A stretch of DNA of 64,000 nt from Brevibacterium linens ATCC 9172. Lineage in GTDB: Bacteria > Actinomycetota > Actinomycetes > Actinomycetales > Brevibacteriaceae. A program made the position numbers and the translations under genes. The notes under the pieces were generated by a model. The model had not been told where the DNA came from and made no database searches. It saw only the letters and a list, made by a program, of their open reading frames with translations. Below, piece after piece: positions 18,169 through 27,050 of this stretch (its first letter is position 1; each line of letters begins with the position of its first letter). The stretch lies in NCBI RefSeq assembly GCF_900169165.1, contig NZ_FXYY01000002.1:124001-188000 (forward strand), given 5' to 3'.

Positions 18169-19788
18169 ATGAGCAACGCCATCAGCCTCAACGGTCGTCT
18201 GGCCGCGCGCTGGGCCCGCCGCGCGGTCGACCGGCTGCGCAAGGAGCGCACCGAGATCGACGAGCTCAACGTCTTCCCCGTCCCCGACGGCGACACGGGC
18301 ACGAACATGTACCACACTCTGCGGGCCGCCTACCTCGCCGTCGAAGAGCTCACCGGCCCCGTCACCCTCCCACAGGTCGTCGCGGCACTGGCCGCCGGAG
18401 CCGGACGCGGCGCCCGCGGCAACTCCGGACTCATCCTCGCCGTCGCCCTGCAGGGAGTCGCCGATGCCCTGGCCGGAGTCACCGTCGCCACCGCCGACGC
18501 CATGGCCACCGCCCTGGAGACCGCCTCCGACCGGGCCCGGGCCGCCGTCGCCCGCCCCGTCGACGGCACCATGCTCACCGTGCTCGACGCCATGGCCACC
18601 GAGGCACGCGAGCACGCCGACGACGGAGCCCAGCTGATCGACGTCATCGCGGCCGTGCGGGAACGCTCCCGGTCGGCCCTGCGGGAGACCACCGGACAGC
18701 TCACCGTGCTGCGCGAGGCCGAGGTCGTCGACGCCGGATCGACGGGAATCGTCGAACTCTTCGACCTCCTCTACGCCACCGTCACCGGTCGGACACCGCA
18801 GGATTCGATGCTCGCCGAGGTGGCCCGCCCACCGAAGATCATCCACGAAGCCACCGCGGATGAACTCGAGATCGTCGCCATCCTCGCTGATACCCCCACG
18901 GACTCGCTCGCCGAGGATCTCGACCGCCTCGGCGGGACCTCGATCGTCATCAACGCGGCCAAGGTCCACGTCCACGTCGCCGACGAGACGACCGCCGCGA
19001 CGGTCATCGACCGCCTCGGCGAATATGGGATCGCCCGGCTCGATATGGAAGACCTGCGGATGCACGAGCAGGAAGGGGAGACGAAGCTCATCGCCCTGGT
19101 CAAGGGCACGGGGCTCCTCATGCACACTGCGCTCAACGGGGCCACGGCGCTGACTCCGGAGGTGGGGGACCTGTTCGAGACGATGTCCGAACTCATCGCC
19201 GCCGAGGACCGGGAGGTCATCGTCATCCCCAGCTCCACCTCGGCGCTGAAGTCCCTGACCGGGCTGGGCGCGCATGTCGTGCGCTCCCGCAACGTCGGCA
19301 CCCTGCTCTCGGCCCTGGCCGTCTACGATCCCTTCGCTCCGGCGGGGGAGATCTTCGCGGATATGACCGAAGCCGCCGCGGGCACCAGAGTGGGCACGAT
19401 CTATTCGGCCGATCAGCTCGCCTCCGACCCGCCGACCGGGATGCTGCCGGCCGTTGCCGAGGACGAAGGATCGACTGCGGTCGGCGTTCCGGGTGCTGGC
19501 GCGGGTGGGGGCACGGCTGTGGCGGCTCATCCGGCGCAGTTCTACCGGGTGTTCATCGAAGGCCGCGCGAAGACCCAGAGCACGGAGCTGCGGACCTTGG
19601 TCGAGAAGCTCGCCGATCGGCTGCTCGGGGCCGGTGGAGAGCTGCTCACCGTCGTTTACGGACCCGACTGCGCACCCGAGGTGCTCGACCATCTGCGGGA
19701 CTGGATCCAGAAGTCACATGAGACCGTCCACTTCCAGGACATCGATGCCAGAGACTCCGGGGTGCTCGTGATCATGGGGGTCGAATGA
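18169..19788 (+). CDS. DAK2-domain protein, YloV/FakA-like
   Basis: A 539-residue protein. The N-terminal DAK2/DhaL domain shows the Mg-nucleotide site NVFPVPDGDTGTNM near residue 37 and RGARGNSGLI near residue 80. The middle and C-terminal parts fit the FakA type (VIVIPSSTSALKSL, then a DegV-like tail with VVYGPDCAPEV). FakA phosphorylates fatty acids bound to FakB in Firmicutes; no FakB is present here, so that role is only possible. The gene lies in the usual actinobacterial slot between thiL and recG, and its stop overlaps recG. Confidence 0.85.
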   Translation: MSNAISLNGRLAARWARRAVDRLRKERTEIDELNVFPVPDGDTGTNMYHTLRAAYLAVEELTGPVTLPQVVAALAAGAGRGARGNSGLILAVALQGVADALAGVTVATADAMATALETASDRARAAVARPVDGTMLTVLDAMATEAREHADDGAQLIDVIAAVRERSRSALRETTGQLTVLREAEVVDAGSTGIVELFDLLYATVTGRTPQDSMLAEVARPPKIIHEATADELEIVAILADTPTDSLAEDLDRLGGTSIVINAAKVHVHVADETTAATVIDRLGEYGIARLDMEDLRMHEQEGETKLIALVKGTGLLMHTALNGATALTPEVGDLFETMSELIAAEDREVIVIPSSTSALKSLTGLGAHVVRSRNVGTLLSALAVYDPFAPAGEIFADMTEAAAGTRVGTIYSADQLASDPPTGMLPAVAEDEGSTAVGVPGAGAGGGTAVAAHPAQFYRVFIEGRAKTQSTELRTLVEKLADRLLGAGGELLTVVYGPDCAPEVLDHLRDWIQKSHETVHFQDIDARDSGVLVIMGVE

Positions 19789-21932
19789 GGACCCGGCTCG
19801 AAGACAACTTCCGGCCGGCCGATCGGAAGAACCTGGCCCAGCGCGGGGTGCATTCGGTCACCGACCTCTTCCGCTTCTTCCCTCGGCGCTACCTCGTGCC
19901 GGGGGAGCACACGGAGCTCGGAGATCTGCCGCTCGGTGAGACTGCGATCATCCAGGCCGAAGTCATCAAGGTCGACACGCGGCGGATGAAGCAGCGGAAA
20001 GGCACGATCACCGAAGTCATCGTCCATGACGGAACACAGTCGATGAAGATTGCGTTCTTCAACCAGCACTGGTTGGGGAAGGCGCTGAAGCCGGGACTGA
20101 CCGTTGTCTTCGGCGGCAAGGTGGAATCGTTCCGCGGGCAGCTGACCTTGGCGTCTCCGGTGTGGCTCAACCGCACCGAGGATGATCATGAGTGGACTCC
20201 CGAGGATCTCAACTCGCCGTTCCCGATCTACCCTGCCGTGAAGAAGATCGCGCAGTCCCGGCTGTGGAGTTCGATCAAGACCCTGCTCACCGTCGCCGGG
20301 CCCGAGGAGTTCGAGGATCCGCTGCCGAAAGGACTGCGGGACGCTCATGAGCTGCCGGATCTGCGCACAGCTCTCGAGGACATGCATCGGCCGCGGACGA
20401 TCGAGGACGTCGAACGGGCCCGGCTGCGGTGGAAGTGGGAAGAAGCTCTCGCCCTGCAGACTGAGTTCGCCGCCCGCAAGGCGAAGCTGGCTGACGAGAA
20501 GGCGACACCGCTGCTGACCCAAGGCGCGAAGAGCCGCCGCTTCGATGCAGACCTGCCCTTCACTCTCACCGCATCCCAGGTCAGGGTCGGTGAGGAGATC
20601 GCTGAGGACATGGCTGCGGACCGGCCGATGCACCGGCTCCTCCACGGTGATGTCGGTTCCGGTAAGACGCTTGTGGCGCTGCGGGCCATGCTCACCGCCG
20701 TCGACTCGGGTGCCCAGGCCGCCATGCTCGCCCCCACCGAGGTGCTCGCCACTCAGCATTTCCATTCGATTCAGACCTTCCTCGACGAGCAGATGGCACT
20801 GTCTCCGCTGCTGTCCGATGATGATCAGGTGACAGTGGCGCTGATGACCGGGTCGATGCCGGCGAAGGAGCGTCGCGAACTCGCCCTCGACCTCGTCGCC
20901 GGCAACATCGACATCGTCGTCGGCACGCATGCGCTGCTGTCGGAGTCGACGATGTTCTCCGACCTCGGCCTCATCGTCGTCGACGAACAGCACCGGTTCG
21001 GTGTCGAGCAGCGGGAAGCGCTGCGGGCCAAGGGTGGGGACACGACGCCGCACACTCTCGTGATGTCGGCGACGCCGATCCCGCGCACCGTGGCGATGAC
21101 GGTCTTCGCCGACCTCGATATCTCGACCTTGAAGGAGATGCCGGCCGGGCCGAAGGACATCGCCACTCATGTGGTGCCGATCGTCGACCAGCCTGCCTGG
21201 TACGTCCGGGTGCGTCAGCTCATGCGGCAGACCGCCGAGGATGGGAAGGGAGTCTTCGTCGTCTTCCCGCGAATCGAACCGACGGACATCGAAGATCCGG
21301 AGTCCGGGGACGTCGTCGGACAGAAGCAGGGCATCGAAGACATCTCACGGAAGCTGTCTGAGACCCCGGAACTGGCTGGTCTGACGTTCGGTCTGCTGCA
21401 CGGTCGGATGTCGACGGCGGAGAAGGACCGGGTGCTTGCGGACTTCGTCGGAGGCGATATCGACATCCTCGTCTCGACGACGGTCATCGAGGTCGGCGTC
21501 GACGTGGCGCGGGCGACGATGATGGTCATCATCGAAGCCGAGAACTTCGGTGTCGCACAGCTGCACCAGCTGCGCGGACGCGTCGGCCGTGACGGCAGCT
21601 CCGCCCTGTGCTTCCTGCTCACCGAGATGAGTGCTGAGGACGAGAGCTATGGGCGACTGCAGGCGGTGGCCGACACGCTCGACGGATTCGCCCTGGCCGA
21701 ATACGACCTCGACTCCCGGGGCGAAGGCGATGTGCTCAGCGGCTCCCAATGGGGCGGATCCTCGCTGCGGCACCTTTCGATCCTCCGCGACTCCGAGATC
21801 GTGGCCGAAGCGAAGACGATCGCCGAACAGATCGTCGCCATCGACCCCACCCTCGAGGCGGTGCCCGCGCTCAAGGCGTTCATCAGGCGCGTCCTGCCCG
21901 AGGACGACGCGCACTTCATCGAGGCAGGCTGA
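19785..21932 (+). CDS. recG: ATP-dependent DNA helicase RecG
   Basis: A 715-residue RecG, which remodels stalled forks and Holliday junctions. The N-terminal OB-fold wedge domain covers about residues 1-170. Then come helicase motif I HGDVGSGKTLVAL near residue 288, the DEQH box (VVDEQHRFG) near residue 403, motif III MSATPIPRT, motif V STTVIEVGVDV and motif VI QLRGRVGRDG. A TRG region with DSRGEGDVLSGSQWG follows. All helicase residues are present. Starts inside the preceding stop (ATGA). Confidence 0.97.
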   Translation: MRTRLEDNFRPADRKNLAQRGVHSVTDLFRFFPRRYLVPGEHTELGDLPLGETAIIQAEVIKVDTRRMKQRKGTITEVIVHDGTQSMKIAFFNQHWLGKALKPGLTVVFGGKVESFRGQLTLASPVWLNRTEDDHEWTPEDLNSPFPIYPAVKKIAQSRLWSSIKTLLTVAGPEEFEDPLPKGLRDAHELPDLRTALEDMHRPRTIEDVERARLRWKWEEALALQTEFAARKAKLADEKATPLLTQGAKSRRFDADLPFTLTASQVRVGEEIAEDMAADRPMHRLLHGDVGSGKTLVALRAMLTAVDSGAQAAMLAPTEVLATQHFHSIQTFLDEQMALSPLLSDDDQVTVALMTGSMPAKERRELALDLVAGNIDIVVGTHALLSESTMFSDLGLIVVDEQHRFGVEQREALRAKGGDTTPHTLVMSATPIPRTVAMTVFADLDISTLKEMPAGPKDIATHVVPIVDQPAWYVRVRQLMRQTAEDGKGVFVVFPRIEPTDIEDPESGDVVGQKQGIEDISRKLSETPELAGLTFGLLHGRMSTAEKDRVLADFVGGDIDILVSTTVIEVGVDVARATMMVIIEAENFGVAQLHQLRGRVGRDGSSALCFLLTEMSAEDESYGRLQAVADTLDGFALAEYDLDSRGEGDVLSGSQWGGSSLRHLSILRDSEIVAEAKTIAEQIVAIDPTLEAVPALKAFIRRVLPEDDAHFIEAG

Positions 21933-21942
21933 GGAGGCAGAC

Positions 21943-22545
21943 ATGAGAATCATCGCCGGAGCACACAAGGGCGCCAGACTCACCTCCCCGTCGGGGGCGA
22001 ACACCCGACCGACGTCCGACCGGGTCAAGGAGTCCCTGTTCTCCATGCTCGACGGCTACGGGGTGGTGCCGGCCGCGAACGTCCTCGACCTCTTCGCCGG
22101 TTCCGGCGGGCTGGGCTTCGAAGCGATGTCGAGGGGTGCCGCACAGGTCGACTTCGTCGATTCCTCGCTCGCTTCGATCCGCTCGCTGCAGGCCAATGCG
22201 GACAAGCTCGGCCTCGATCACTCCGCGACAGTCCACGCCGGGGACGTGCTCCAATTCCTCGCCGGACTGCCCGGACCGGAGAATCCGGAGTCGCGGGTCT
22301 TCGACCTCGTGTTCATGGACCCGCCCTACCCGTTGGGGGAGGACGCTGTCACGCAGACCCTCAGGCGACTGCGCACACACCTTGATATGGAGTCCATCGT
22401 CGTCGTCGAACGTGCCGCGCGCTCGCCGGAGCCGACGATGCCCGACGGGCTCGAAGTCTTCCGCGCGAAGACGTTCGGCGAGACCGCGATCCATTTCGTC
22501 CAGCTCGCCGGAGAGGCGGACGACGCGGCAGCTGCGGCGGACTAG
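21943..22545 (+). CDS. rsmD: 16S rRNA (guanine(966)-N(2))-methyltransferase
   Basis: A 200-residue class I methyltransferase. RIIAGAHKGARL at the start and RPTSDRVKESLFSML are RsmD signatures; the SAM-binding motif is VLDLFAGSGGLGFEAMSRGA near residue 48, and the catalytic motif is FMDPPYP near residue 125. GAGGAG lies upstream. In most Actinobacteria coaD follows directly; here an ABC importer and its regulator lie between them. Confidence 0.95.
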   Translation: MRIIAGAHKGARLTSPSGANTRPTSDRVKESLFSMLDGYGVVPAANVLDLFAGSGGLGFEAMSRGAAQVDFVDSSLASIRSLQANADKLGLDHSATVHAGDVLQFLAGLPGPENPESRVFDLVFMDPPYPLGEDAVTQTLRRLRTHLDMESIVVVERAARSPEPTMPDGLEVFRAKTFGETAIHFVQLAGEADDAAAAAD

Positions 22546-22558
22546 AGCACGCTGGGGA

Positions 22559-23365
22559 TCAGAGCACGCTCGAGAGGAACTTGCGGGTGCGTTCGTGCTG
22601 CGGGTTGTTGAAGATCTGATCCGGCGGACCCTCTTCGAGCACCTGACCGCCGTCGAACATCATCACCCGGTGTGAGACGTCGCGGGCGAACTGCATCTCG
22701 TGGGTGACCAGCAGCATCGTGATATCCGTGGTCTCGGCGATATCGCGCAGCACTTCGAGCACGTCGCCGACGAGTTCCGGATCGAGCGCCGAGGTGACCT
22801 CGTCGAGGAGGAGGATCTCCGGGTTCATCGCCAGGGCCCGGGCGATCGCCACACGCTGCTGCTGACCGCCGGAGAGGCGAGTCGGGTGCGCCCCGGCTTT
22901 GTCGGCGAGGCCCACGCGTTCGAGCAGCTCCTTGGCTTCCTTGGTCGCGTCGGCCTTGGACTTGCCGAGCACGTGCACGGGGGCTTCGATGATGTTCTCG
23001 AGCACGGTCATGTTCGGGAACAGGTTGAACTGCTGGAAGACCATGCCGATGCGCGTGGTCATCTCGCGGGTGCGCTTCTTCGGCAGCTCGACCCGCTTGC
23101 CGTCGCGCTCTTCGAACGTCAGCGGCTGACCGTCGACGAAGATGTAGCCGCCGGTGAGCTCTTCGAGGGTCATCACCAGCCGCAGGATCGTCGTCTTGCC
23201 CGATCCGCTGGGTCCGATGAGGGTGACGCGCTCGCCGGGAGCCACCGTGAAGTTGAGGTTCTTGAGCACCGTGGTCGGCCCGAAGCTCTTCTCCACGTCA
23301 GTGAACTCGATCGCCGGTGTGCCGGTGTCGGTCGGTGTGGCTGGGGTGTTCTCAGTAGGTGGCAA
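22559..23365 (-). CDS. ehuA: polar amino-acid/ectoine-type ABC transporter ATPase
   Basis: A 268-residue ATPase. Walker A is GPSGSGKTT, the Q-loop lies in FQQFNLFPNMTVLENI, the signature is LSGGQQQRVAIARAL, and Walker B is ILLLDEVTSALDPE. It belongs to the PAAT group that includes GlnQ, HisP and EhuA. The start is taken as the TTG 14 bp inside the end of the permease gene, because no ATG or GTG lies between it and the conserved IEFTDVEKSFG. The operon order SBP-permease-permease-ATPase is that of ehuBCDA. It ends 13 bp from rsmD, convergent. Confidence 0.8.
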   Translation of the reverse strand: MPPTENTPATPTDTGTPAIEFTDVEKSFGPTTVLKNLNFTVAPGERVTLIGPSGSGKTTILRLVMTLEELTGGYIFVDGQPLTFEERDGKRVELPKKRTREMTTRIGMVFQQFNLFPNMTVLENIIEAPVHVLGKSKADATKEAKELLERVGLADKAGAHPTRLSGGQQQRVAIARALAMNPEILLLDEVTSALDPELVGDVLEVLRDIAETTDITMLLVTHEMQFARDVSHRVMMFDGGQVLEEGPPDQIFNNPQHERTRKFLSSVL

Positions 23366-24011
23366 GACGTCGATCCAATCTCTGAATGAGCAGTGAGGTC
23401 GGGTAGCTGGCGGCGAGGAAGATGATGCCGGCCAGCGTGAAGGCTTCCGTATAGGCGAAGGTCGAACCGCCGAATTCCTTCGCGGCCGTGACGAGCTCGA
23501 CGACGGAGATCGCGAACAGGAACGGTGTGTCCTTGAACATCGCGACCGCGTAGTTGCCCAACGACGGGATCGTCGCCCGCAGCGCCTGCGGGAGCACGAT
23601 CGCGGTGAACGTGCGCACCGGCGGCAGCGACAGGGCGGTGGCCGCTTCGAACTGTCCCGGCGGTACGGCATCGATCCCGGCTCGGTAGCTTTCGGACATG
23701 TAGGTCGAATAGTGGATGCCGATGACGATGAAGCCGACGACGAGAGCCGGGATGTCGACGAGACCCGGAATGTCCGAGAACCCGAAGTAGACGAACAGCA
23801 GCTGGACGACCAGCGGGGTGTTGCGGATGAACGCGACGATGAGACGGACGAGCCAGTTGATCCACCGCGGCAGTCCGCGGATGGCGACGGCGAGGATGAG
23901 TCCGAGGATCGCGGCGATGACGGTGCCGACGACGGTGGCGATGAGCGTGTTGACGAACCCACGCAGCAGGATCGGCAGTGCTTCGGCGGCGAATTCCCAG
24001 TTCCAGATCAC
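23352..24011 (-). CDS. ehuD: ABC transporter permease, EhuD-like
   Basis: A 219-residue permease of the His/Glu/Gln family with about five membrane helices. The EAA loop contacting the ATPase is visible as GQFEAATALSLPPVRTFTAI near residues 120-140. The start is a GTG overlapping the previous stop (GTGA), so it is translated by coupling. FIRNTPLVVQLLFVYFG is typical of the family. Likely half of a heterodimeric channel with the next gene. Confidence 0.8.
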   Translation of the reverse strand: MIWNWEFAAEALPILLRGFVNTLIATVVGTVIAAILGLILAVAIRGLPRWINWLVRLIVAFIRNTPLVVQLLFVYFGFSDIPGLVDIPALVVGFIVIGIHYSTYMSESYRAGIDAVPPGQFEAATALSLPPVRTFTAIVLPQALRATIPSLGNYAVAMFKDTPFLFAISVVELVTAAKEFGGSTFAYTEAFTLAGIIFLAASYPTSLLIQRLDRRLATY

Positions 24012-24754
24012 AGGGTGCCTCCCTTCGCACGTGCGGCATCGGACCGGGCCGCACGCCGGGCGTCGCGGCGATCGGTCCGTGAGTTCGAGCGCCTGCGACC
24101 CAGCGCAGCTGTGGCCCTGCGTTCGAGGAAGTTCATGAATTCCTGGAGCAGCCAGGCCAGCACGAAGTAGATGAGGAGACCGATCGAGAAGGCGAACATC
24201 GTGTCACCGGTCGACTGGCGCAGCTGGCCGACCTTATCGGTGAGGTCGGAGAGAGTGATGAAGGAGACGACCGCCGTGCCCTTGAGAAGTTGGATGAGCA
24301 AGGTCGCGATCGAAGGGATCATGAGCGCCCAGGCCTGCGGGAAGATCACACGGATCATCCGGCGGGTGGGGGAGAGGCTGAGCGCGATCGCGGCCTCCCA
24401 CTGCCCGGGGGCCACGGTCTTGATCGAGGACCGGACCACCTCGGCGGAATAGGCTCCGTAGTTGAGCGCCAGCGCGCCGATGCCACAGGCCATGGGGTCG
24501 AGGTCGGCGCCGAGGAGCGGCAGCACGTAGAACAGCCAGAACAGCTGGACGAGCAATGAGGTGCCGCGGAAGAATTCGACGATGATGCGCGCCGGGATGC
24601 GCAGCCAGGCACTCGGCGAGGTCATCGTCAGACCCAGGATGAGGGCGATGAGCACGGCCCCGATGCTGCCGAGAACCGTGAGGATGATGGTTGTCTGAAC
24701 TCCCTCCCACAGCTGTGGGAGGAAGTTCAGCAACGTCGAGATGTTGTCGTTCAT
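24008..24754 (-). CDS. ehuC: ABC transporter permease, EhuC-like
   Basis: A 248-residue permease of the same family (FFRGTSLLVQLFWLFYVLP near residue 62, EAA loop GQWEAAIALSLSPTRRMIRV near residue 115). Its C-terminus carries an extra 30-residue tail rich in Arg and Ala, which looks cytoplasmic and lineage-specific. It overlaps ehuD by 4 bp and follows the binding-protein gene by about 20 bp. Confidence 0.8.
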   Translation of the reverse strand: MNDNISTLLNFLPQLWEGVQTTIILTVLGSIGAVLIALILGLTMTSPSAWLRIPARIIVEFFRGTSLLVQLFWLFYVLPLLGADLDPMACGIGALALNYGAYSAEVVRSSIKTVAPGQWEAAIALSLSPTRRMIRVIFPQAWALMIPSIATLLIQLLKGTAVVSFITLSDLTDKVGQLRQSTGDTMFAFSIGLLIYFVLAWLLQEFMNFLERRATAALGRRRSNSRTDRRDARRAARSDAARAKGGTL

Positions 24755-24775
24755 AGTGCTGGAGTTGGCGCCGAC

Positions 24776-25654
24776 TCAGGAGTCAGCGGTGGGAAGTTCG
24801 CCCTTGCACAGCTGATCGGTCGTGATCGAACCGTCGGGGCGCTCCTCGGCCGTGAAGCCGTAGTCGCCGACGGCGTCGAGGTAGGCGTCCTCGTCGGAGA
24901 TGATCTTGTCCAGACCCTTGTTCCACTCGTCGCGGAGTTCCTCGTCATCGGTGCGGAAGACCGTGGCGCCGGCACCGACCTGCGGGACACCGTCGATCTC
25001 CTGGACGAAGGATTCGCTGACTTCGACACCGGCATCGGCGTTGTTCTTCGCCATCCAGTTGAGCGAGATGGCGGTCAGCGCAAAGACGTCGGCGCGACCG
25101 GTGGTCACGGCGTCCATACCGTCCTGCGGGGTGCCGACCTGCTGGGTCTCGATGCCGAGGTCTTTCGCATAGTCGGATTCGATGGCACCGGTCATGGTGG
25201 CGAGCTTGACGCCCTTGTCCTTGACGTCGTCGAGGTTCTTCATGCCGTCGAGCTTGCCCTCCTTGGTCATGAGGGCAGTCGTGTACATGAACTCGGGATC
25301 GCCGAAGGCGGCCTGCTCGCAGCGGTCGGGCAGGATCGACATGCCGGCGGAGATCGCGTCGAAGCGATCGGCATTGAGGCCGGGGATGAGAGATCCGAAT
25401 TCGGTGTTGACGCCTTCGACGTCGTCGACGCCGAGCTCCTTGAACACGGCCTTGGCCAGGGAGACGGAAGCTCCCTGGAGCTCACCGCCCTCTTCGAAGC
25501 TGTACGGGGCCTCACCGGCGAAGCCGACGGTGATCTTTCCGTCGTCGATGGCCTTCTGGAGAGTCGACTTGTCCGAGTCGCTTCCGCCGCAGGCACCCAG
25601 TGTGAGCGTCAGCGCGAGGATCGAAGTCGCGGCGGCCAGTCCTTTGAGTTTCAT
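24776..25654 (-). CDS. ehuB: substrate-binding lipoprotein, EhuB-like
   Basis: A 292-residue family-3 solute-binding protein. The signal peptide ends in the lipobox LGAC (Cys22). The segment FGSLIPGLNADRFDAISAG followed by PDRC, and the closing YGF with a C-terminal LC, resemble EhuB of Sinorhizobium, which binds ectoine and hydroxyectoine. Of the three aromatic residues that form the EhuB cage as I recall them (Phe24, Tyr60, Phe80), the aligned positions here are Tyr, Phe and Ser; the ligand Arg85 is kept. The ligand may therefore differ from ectoine. GGAAGGAA precedes the ATG. Confidence 0.75.
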   Translation of the reverse strand: MKLKGLAAATSILALTLTLGACGGSDSDKSTLQKAIDDGKITVGFAGEAPYSFEEGGELQGASVSLAKAVFKELGVDDVEGVNTEFGSLIPGLNADRFDAISAGMSILPDRCEQAAFGDPEFMYTTALMTKEGKLDGMKNLDDVKDKGVKLATMTGAIESDYAKDLGIETQQVGTPQDGMDAVTTGRADVFALTAISLNWMAKNNADAGVEVSESFVQEIDGVPQVGAGATVFRTDDEELRDEWNKGLDKIISDEDAYLDAVGDYGFTAEERPDGSITTDQLCKGELPTADS

Positions 25655-25708
25655 ATGCTGTTCCTTCCTTGAACGTCGACACATCGAGGTGACGTGCGTC
25701 TCTTGGAC

Positions 25709-25751
25709 AGTATTCAATACTCATGTTGTCCGAATGTCACACTGTCTGACA
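25709..25751. promoter_or_regulatory. two palindromes between ehuB and gntR
   Basis: AGTATTCAATACT (25709-25721) is a perfect palindrome around one base. TGTCACACTGTCTGACA (25735-25751) is a 17-bp palindrome with one mismatched pair. Its right half, TGTCTGACA, resembles the TNGTNNNACNA type of site bound by FCD-subgroup GntR regulators. Both lie in the divergent promoter region and are candidate operators for the adjacent GntR protein. Confidence 0.55.
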
Positions 25752-25758
25752 ATGTTAT

Positions 25759-26544
25759 ATGATCGTGACCGTGACGAATCCTCCTACTTCCGAGCTGCCG
25801 GTGCTGCGCAAAGTGGTCCGGGCGTCGACGATCGACCTCATCGTCGACCAGATCCGCAACGCCATCTACTCCGGGTCACTCGAGCCCGGTCAGTCGATCA
25901 GCGAAGTGCGCACGGCCGAGCTGCTCGGGGTGTCGCGGCCGTCCCTGCGGGAGGCCCTGCAGCGTCTCATCAGCGAAGGCGTGATGACGCATGCTCCCGG
26001 ACGAGGTGTGCATGTGAGACGGATGCGCACCGCCGATATCGACGACATCTACGCCGTGCGCGAGGCGATCGAGTCGCAGGCGGTCAAGCTCGTCGTCAGG
26101 CAGGGTCGGTCCACGTCACGGATCGGCACGGCGCTGCGAGAGCTCGAGCACGCCATCGAGGACAACGTCGCGCGTACGATCGGCGACGCCGACCTCAACT
26201 TCCACCATTCGATCGTCGCGTCCTCCGGATCAGCGCGGCTGACCGACCTCATGAAGGTCTCGATGGTCCACACCCGACTGCTGTCGCTGTCCGATAAGCG
26301 CGGCTACGAGGTCCGGTGCGATCTCATCGACAGCCACCGCGAACTCGCCGAGGCGGTCGCCGCCGGTGACGAGCCCCGTTCCCTGGCCATCGTCGCGCGG
26401 ATCATGGCCGAGGCCGCCTCCCGACTGCACGGATCCGATGACGGTTTCGACGCCCAAGTCGTCAGGGGCCACGACGATGAGACGCCCGCCGGCGACCAGT
26501 GGCTGCAGCTGCGCGAGCGGCCGAACGATACGATGAGGGCATGA
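25759..26544 (+). CDS. GntR-family (FCD subgroup) transcriptional regulator
   Basis: A 261-residue regulator. The winged helix-turn-helix spans about residues 22-90 (LEPGQSISEVRTAELLGVSR, then SLREALQRLISEGVM). The all-helical FCD effector domain follows, with the metal-binding pattern D-x3-H (DADLNFHHSIV) and a later SHRELAEAVAAGD. The ATG overlaps TATGAT, a potential -10, so the GTG at 25771 could be the start of a leaderless mRNA. It is divergent from ehuBCDA, which it probably controls, and overlaps coaD by 4 bp. Confidence 0.85.
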   Translation: MIVTVTNPPTSELPVLRKVVRASTIDLIVDQIRNAIYSGSLEPGQSISEVRTAELLGVSRPSLREALQRLISEGVMTHAPGRGVHVRRMRTADIDDIYAVREAIESQAVKLVVRQGRSTSRIGTALRELEHAIEDNVARTIGDADLNFHHSIVASSGSARLTDLMKVSMVHTRLLSLSDKRGYEVRCDLIDSHRELAEAVAAGDEPRSLAIVARIMAEAASRLHGSDDGFDAQVVRGHDDETPAGDQWLQLRERPNDTMRA

Positions 26545-27047
26545 AGGTCGTCTGCCCCGGTTCCTATGACCCGATCACCATGGGTCATCTCGATATCATC
26601 GCTCGCAGCTCTCGGATGTTCGAAGAGGTCGTCGTGGCGGTCGTCCACAATCCCTCGAAGTCCGGTCGCTTCGACCCGGAGGTCCGCGCGGACCTCATCC
26701 GTCGATCCCTGACCGAGGACGAACGCACTCGGGGCACACAGAACATCACGATCGACCTCGTCTCCGGGGGCCTCCTCGTCGACTACTGCACGAGAATCGG
26801 CGCCCCCGCCGTCGTCAAGGGCCTGCGCTCGGGCACCGACTTCGCCTACGAACTGCCGATGGCGCTGATGAACAAGCATCTGTCCGAACTCGAGACGATC
26901 TTCGTCCCCGGTGATCCGAAGTTCGAACACGTCTCCTCCTCACTCATCAAGGAAGTCCACGGAGGCGGCGGGGACATCGAAGGCCTCGTCCCCACCTCGG
27001 TGCTCGACGCCCTGCGGGGAGACATCCCCGGCGACGGCGCTCGCTGA
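26541..27047 (+). CDS. coaD: phosphopantetheine adenylyltransferase
   Basis: A 168-residue nucleotidyltransferase for the penultimate step of coenzyme A synthesis. The signature CPGSYDPITMGHLDII (T/HxGH class) is at residues 5-20, VVKGLRSGTDFAYE near residue 95, and the C-terminal VSSSLIKEV near residue 133. Its ATG lies inside the stop of the gntR gene, so coaD expression may depend on the regulator gene's promoter, an odd arrangement for an essential enzyme. Confidence 0.95.
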   Translation: MKVVCPGSYDPITMGHLDIIARSSRMFEEVVVAVVHNPSKSGRFDPEVRADLIRRSLTEDERTRGTQNITIDLVSGGLLVDYCTRIGAPAVVKGLRSGTDFAYELPMALMNKHLSELETIFVPGDPKFEHVSSSLIKEVHGGGGDIEGLVPTSVLDALRGDIPGDGAR

Positions 27048-27050
27048 GGG

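Noticed and set aside
18148..19692. 514-codon minus-strand open frame across the DAK2 gene
   Set aside because: Shadow of a well-supported gene; low-complexity Gly/Asp/Val translation without motifs.
23366..23962. N-terminal extension of the ehuA frame through ehuD
   Set aside because: Reads as an antisense-like out-of-frame translation of the permease; the ATPase domain begins only after the TTG at 23365.
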